Source of the DNA: Globodera rostochiensis
Taxonomy: Eukaryota; Nematoda; Chromadorea; Rhabditida; Heteroderidae
Direction: 5' to 3'
Length of the DNA: 64,000 nucleotides
Assembly: GCA_018350325.1 (NCBI GenBank)
Contig: JAEVLN010000006.1
Coordinates: forward strand, 1 to 64,000
Numbering within the stretch: position 1 is the first letter of the stretch; each line of letters starts with the position of its first letter. The notes below the pieces were generated by a model. It worked only from the letters and a program-made list of their open reading frames with translations. It was not told where the DNA came from and ran no database searches. Of this stretch, positions 60,440 to 64,000 are shown one piece after another. Both the position numbers and the translations under genes were made by a program.

Positions 60440-62620
60440 TTGCTCCCCCCCTCCCCACCCAGCCCGGTCCCGCCCCTTTTAGATTCAGGTCCCCCTCCCC
60501 CAACTCCCCCCCCCCCTCAGCCCCGCCCTGCACCTCCGCCCCCAGACTCAGCTCCCCCCCCCCCCCTCCCCCGCGCCCCGCCCTGCACCCCCCCACCCAG
60601 ACTCAACTCCCCCCCCCCCCCCAACTCCCCCCCCCCTCCGCCCCGCCCTGCACCCCGCCACCCAGACTCAACTCCCCCCCCCGCGCCCCGCCCTGCACCC
60701 CCCCCCCCCAGACTCAACTCCCACCCGCGCCCCGCCCTGCACCCCCCCCCCCCCCCCAGACTCAACTCCCCCCCCCCGCGCCCCGCCCTGCACCCCCCCC
60801 CCCCAGACTCAACTCCCCCCCCGCCCCCCCCCAACTCCCCCCCCCCTCCGCCCCGCCCTGCACCCCGCCACCCAGACTCAACTCCCCCCCCCCGCCCCCC
60901 CCCAACTCCCCCCCCCAGACTCAACTCCCCCCCCCCCCGCGCCCCGCCCTGCACCCCGCCACCCAGACTCAACTCCCCCCCCCGCGCCCCGCCCTGCACC
61001 CCCCCCCCCCCAGACTCAACTCCCCCCCGCGCCCCGCCCTGCACCCCCCCCCCCCCAGACTCAACTCCCCCCCCGCCCCCCCCCAACTCCCCCCCCCCTC
61101 CGCCCCGCCCTGCACCCCGCCACCCAGACTCAACTCCCCCCCCCCCCGCCCCCCCCAACTCCCCCCCCCAGACTCAACTCCCCCCCCCCCGCGCCCCGCC
61201 CTGCACCCCCCCCCCCCCAGACTCAACTCCCACCCGCGCCCCGCCCTGCACCCCCCCCCCCCCCAGACTCAACTCCCCCCCCCCGCGCCCCGCCCTGCAC
61301 CCCCCCCCCAGACTCAACTCCCCCCCCGCCCCCCCCCAACTCCCCCCCCCTCCGCCCCGCCCTGCACCCCGCCACCCAGACTCAACTCCCCCCCCCCCCG
61401 CCCCCCCCCCAACTCCCCCCCCCCCAGACTCAACTCCCCCCCCCGCGCCCCGCCCTGCACCCCGCCACCCAGACTCAACTCCCCCCCCCCCCCGCCCCCC
61501 CCAACTCCCCCCCCCCCAGACTCAACTCCCCCCCCCGCGCCCCGCCCTGCACCCCGCCACCCAGACTCAACTCCCCCCCCCGCGCCCCGCCCTGCACCCC
61601 CCCCCCCAGACTCAACTCCCCCCCCCCGCGCCCCGCCCTGCACCCCCCCCCCCAGACTCAACTCCCCCCCGCGCCCCGCCCTGCACCCCCCCCCCCAGAC
61701 TCAACTCCCCCCCCGCCCCCCCCCAACTCCCCCCCCCCCCTCCGCCCCGCCCTGCACCCCGCCACCCAGACTCACTCCCCCCCCGCCCCCCCCCAACTCC
61801 CCCCCCCAGACTCAACTCCCCCCCCCCCCGCGCCCCGCCCTGCACCCCCCACCCAGACTCAACTCCCCCCCCCGCGCCCCGCCCTGCACCCCCCCCCCCC
61901 AGACTCAACTCCCCCCCGCGCCCCGCCCTGCACCCCCCCCCCCCAGACTCAACTCACCCCCGCGCCCCGCCCTGCACCCCCCCCCCAGACTCAACTCCCC
62001 CCCCGCGCCCCGCCCTGCACCCCCCCCCCCCAGACTCAACTCCCCCCCGCGCCCCGCCCTGCACCCCCCCCAGACTCAACTCCCCCCCGCGCCCCGCCCT
62101 GCACCCCCCCCCCCAGACTCAACTCCCCCCCCCCCCCGCGCCCCGCCCTGCACCCCGCCACCCAGACTCAACTCCCCCCCCCGCGCCCCGCCCTGCACCC
62201 CCCCCCCCAGACTCAACTCCCCCCCGCGCCCCGCCCTGCACCCCCCCCCCCAGACTCAACTCCCCCCCCGCCCCCCCCCCAACTCCCCCCCCCTCCGCCC
62301 CGCCCTGCACCCCGCCACCCAGACTCAACTCCCCCCCCCGCGCCCCGCCCTGCACCCCCCCCCCCCCAGACTCAACTCCCCCCCCCCCGCGCCCCGCCCT
62401 GCACCCCGCCACCCAGACTCAACTCCCCCCCCCGCGCCCCGCCCTGCACCCCGCCACCCAGACTCAACTCCCCCCCCCGCGCCCCGCCCTGCACCCCCCC
62501 CCCCAGACTCAACTCCCCCCCCCGCGCCCCGCCCTGCACCCCCCCCCCCAGACTCAACTCCCCCCCGCGCCCCGCCCTGCACCCCCCCCCCCCAGACTCA
62601 CTCACCTCCCCCTCCCCCGT
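60440..62620. repeat. C-rich minisatellite, about 2.2 kb
   Basis: About 45-50 copies of a core CCCAGACTCAACTCCCCC plus GCGCCCCGCCCTGCACCCC, separated by C runs of variable length (about 7-13). Some copies carry CGCCACCCAGACTC or lack the CGCGCCCCG half. Unit spacing is about 40-50 bp and drifts, so plus and minus frames remain open over hundreds of codons (Pro-rich or Gly-rich). These are compositional. Strong i-motif/G-quadruplex potential. Confidence 0.95.
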
Positions 62621-63179
62621 TGACCTCAGTGGTCCTCGTTGACGTTTTCTGTTCTGCAGCACTTCCGCTTGTACTGCTCCCGCCGACATCGGTCGCCTCG
62701 CTCTCCACTCCGTGCATCTTCCCTCTGATTGTGAGCCGATTGCCATCGTTCATCCGTCTCCACACCCCGACAACCTTTGGCCACCTCAGCGTTTTCTTCT
62801 TCCGTCTCCTCCAACTCCGACTTCTGTTGCTGTTTGTCATCATCCTTCGGAGAAGCAAAAGTGAGTGAGCAAATCGGAATGCCCGCGAGGGAATTGCGAT
62901 GGTTTCCCTTTTCACCCGCGAGGGCCAATTTCATCAGACAAAAAAGAGCCGGAGGAGCGCCGATGACGGGCAAATCGGCGCCGCTTTTTGAGGCGTAATG
63001 CGCGGCGGTGCATCGGTCAGTCGCTTTTTTGATATTTTTTGTTGCCAAATTGAAAGAAATTTGATAATATTTATGAAAATGCCAAAGCCTTCCCTTTCCC
63101 CGCGTTCACTAATTATTCCGAACGATGCCTTTCCAACGAGTCAGTCCCTTTTTGTATTCTCTCACAATCATAACGGGCG
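62621..63179. other. Spacer with possible minus-strand coding fragment
   Basis: A minus frame at 63048-62626 encodes ELEETEEENAEVAKGCRGVE and Cys/Arg-rich CRREQYKRKCCRTENVNEDH. It might be an exon of an unseen gene, but it has no partner exons or recognised motif. Confidence 0.25.
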
Positions 63180-63770
63180 CGGTAAATTGCTCTCCGACCA
63201 TTTTCGGAAAATTGCTCTCGGAAAATTTCTCTCCAACCCGAAAAATTGCTCTCCGTGAGAAAAAATAAAAATGGCAAAATTCATCCCAGAATTTTTCTAT
63301 TTACCTTTTCTTTCATCACCTGCTAGCCATAAACAGGAAAGAGTGGCTTAGGCCTAAGCCTAACGCGCCCCGAGCCAGGGTGGCTTAGGCCTAAGCCTAA
63401 CGCGCCCCGAGCCAGGGTGGCTTAGGCCTAAGCCTAACGCGCCCCGAGCCAGGGTGGCTTAGGCCTAAGCCTAACGCGCCCGAGCCAGGGTGGCTTAGGC
63501 CTAAGCCTAACGAACCCCAAGTCTCTAACCTTTCCCCTGTTAGTTCTAATTCAGTCCAAAAATATTTTAAAAATCGGAAATAGTTCAAATGTCTTTAAAA
63601 ATTGTTTACTCCTCCATAGACACTCACCGAATGTTATAAGAAATCATTTACAAAATTCGGGTTCAAACCACCAGTATTTTATTTTTTTCTCACGGAGAGC
63701 AATTTTCCGCGGTGGAGTGAAATTTTCCGAGCGCCTTTCCCGAACATGGTCGCAGAGCAATTTACCTAGA
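63180..63770. mobile_element. Inverted-repeat element carrying a palindromic tandem repeat
   Basis: The left region has GGTAAATTGCTCTCCGACCA through AAATTGCTCTCCGTGAGAAA. The right region has TTTCTCACGGAGAGCAATTT through CATGGTCGCAGAGCAATTTA, inverted over about 85 bases with mismatches. The motif AATTGCTCTC is itself repeated within the left arm. Length is about 590 bp. No target duplication was identified and no transposase is present. Confidence 0.75.
63342..63528. repeat. 38-bp tandem repeat with GGCTTAGGCCTAAGCC palindrome
   Basis: Five copies of GTGGCTTAGGCCTAAGCCTA followed by ACGCGCCCCGAGCCAGGG. The fourth lacks one C and the fifth ends AACGAACCCCAAG. The 16-bp palindrome contains TTAGGC on each strand. 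Single related copies exist at about 9540-9590 and 33058-33100. Confidence 0.93.
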
Positions 63771-63781
63771 CTCATCACAAC

Positions 63782-64000
63782 TCACTTCCGCTCGTTTTCC
63801 CTGCTTCTGATCCCTCCTTCTGCTCCTCCTTTCCCTTTCCGCGCTCCTCCTCTCCCACCTTCGCCATCATCTCCCTTCCTCCCCTCTATTCTTTTCTTCA
63901 TCTGCTCCTCCTTCTCCCCTTCCATCTCTCTTCCTCTCCCACCTTCGCCCTCAACTCCCTTCCTCCCCTCTATTCTTTTCTTCATCTGCTCCTCCTTCTC
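63782..64000 (-). repeat. CT-rich tandem repeat at window edge
   Basis: A unit of about 72 bp (CTTCCTCCCCTCTATTCTTT, TCTTCATCTGCTCCTCCTTC) occurs about twice and continues past the window. The minus strand reads as a Glu/Lys/Arg/Gly-rich frame (EEQMKKRIEGRKG repeat) ending at 63782. It may be the C-terminus of a gene lying outside, but composition alone could explain it. Confidence 0.5.

Noticed and set aside
60092..62868. 843- and 905-codon Pro-rich proteins
   Set aside because: They cross the C-rich minisatellite in two frames at once; single-base changes in C-run length shift frames freely, which a real coding array would not tolerate.

Overview
The window is eukaryotic and almost certainly nematode, possibly a plant-parasitic cyst-nematode relative (inference). 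The evidence is many short introns (about 40-80 bp) with GT-AG or TTTCAG-type borders, compact genes, and recognisable orthologues of kin-2, slt-1 and the V-ATPase A subunit. Long pure C or G runs occur everywhere, mainly in introns and intergenic DNA. Gene models were built by hand from reading frames, splice borders and phase agreement; start exons are missing for some.

Layout. 1-2786: C-rich low-complexity DNA. 2787-6822 (+): class B (secretin-type) GPCR whose fifth intron-region gap holds about 49 copies of a 39-bp minisatellite. 7246-8007 (-): paired-type homeobox gene. 8401-9700: hAT-like MITE, a 204-bp-arm foldback and satellite motifs. 9868-15208: two near-identical 1.13-kb direct repeats, each with a small three-exon RGG-protein gene, flanking an unrecognised seven-exon gene on the minus strand. 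15751-17642 (+): rhodopsin-like orphan GPCR with a polyQ tail. About 18055-21373 (+): unrecognised type I membrane protein with a poly-Ser stalk. 22052-22483 (-): Ly6-like, probably GPI-anchored protein.

23978-27896 (-): PKA type I regulatory subunit (kin-2), all ten exons phase-consistent. 28500-33330: transposon-rich, including a Merlin-like DNA transposon remnant with a nested hAT-like element, both with 8-bp target-site duplications. 34860-38370 (+): kinesin-8-like motor. 38739-45935 (+): Slit (LRR, EGF, laminin G, C-terminal cystine knot). 46000-48560: C/G-rich spacer with a tRNA-like fragment. 48565-49010 (+): small Gly-rich membrane protein. 49647-51073 (-): coiled-coil protein with Arg-Glu-Cys repeats. 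52278-57475 (+): V-ATPase catalytic subunit A, with a four-pass membrane protein gene nested antisense in its 2.7-kb intron (54276-56242). 57742-58153 (-): short secreted peptide precursor. 60440-62620: C-rich minisatellite. 63180-63770: inverted-repeat element carrying a palindromic 38-bp tandem repeat.

The genes do not form one pathway. Several are neuronal or developmental in other animals (Slit guidance, class B GPCR, homeobox factor, PKA regulation, secreted peptide), but that grouping is probably chance. The most novel material is the seven-exon gene between the duplicated RGG genes, the 88-residue secreted peptide and the stack of small DNA transposons with readable target-site duplications.
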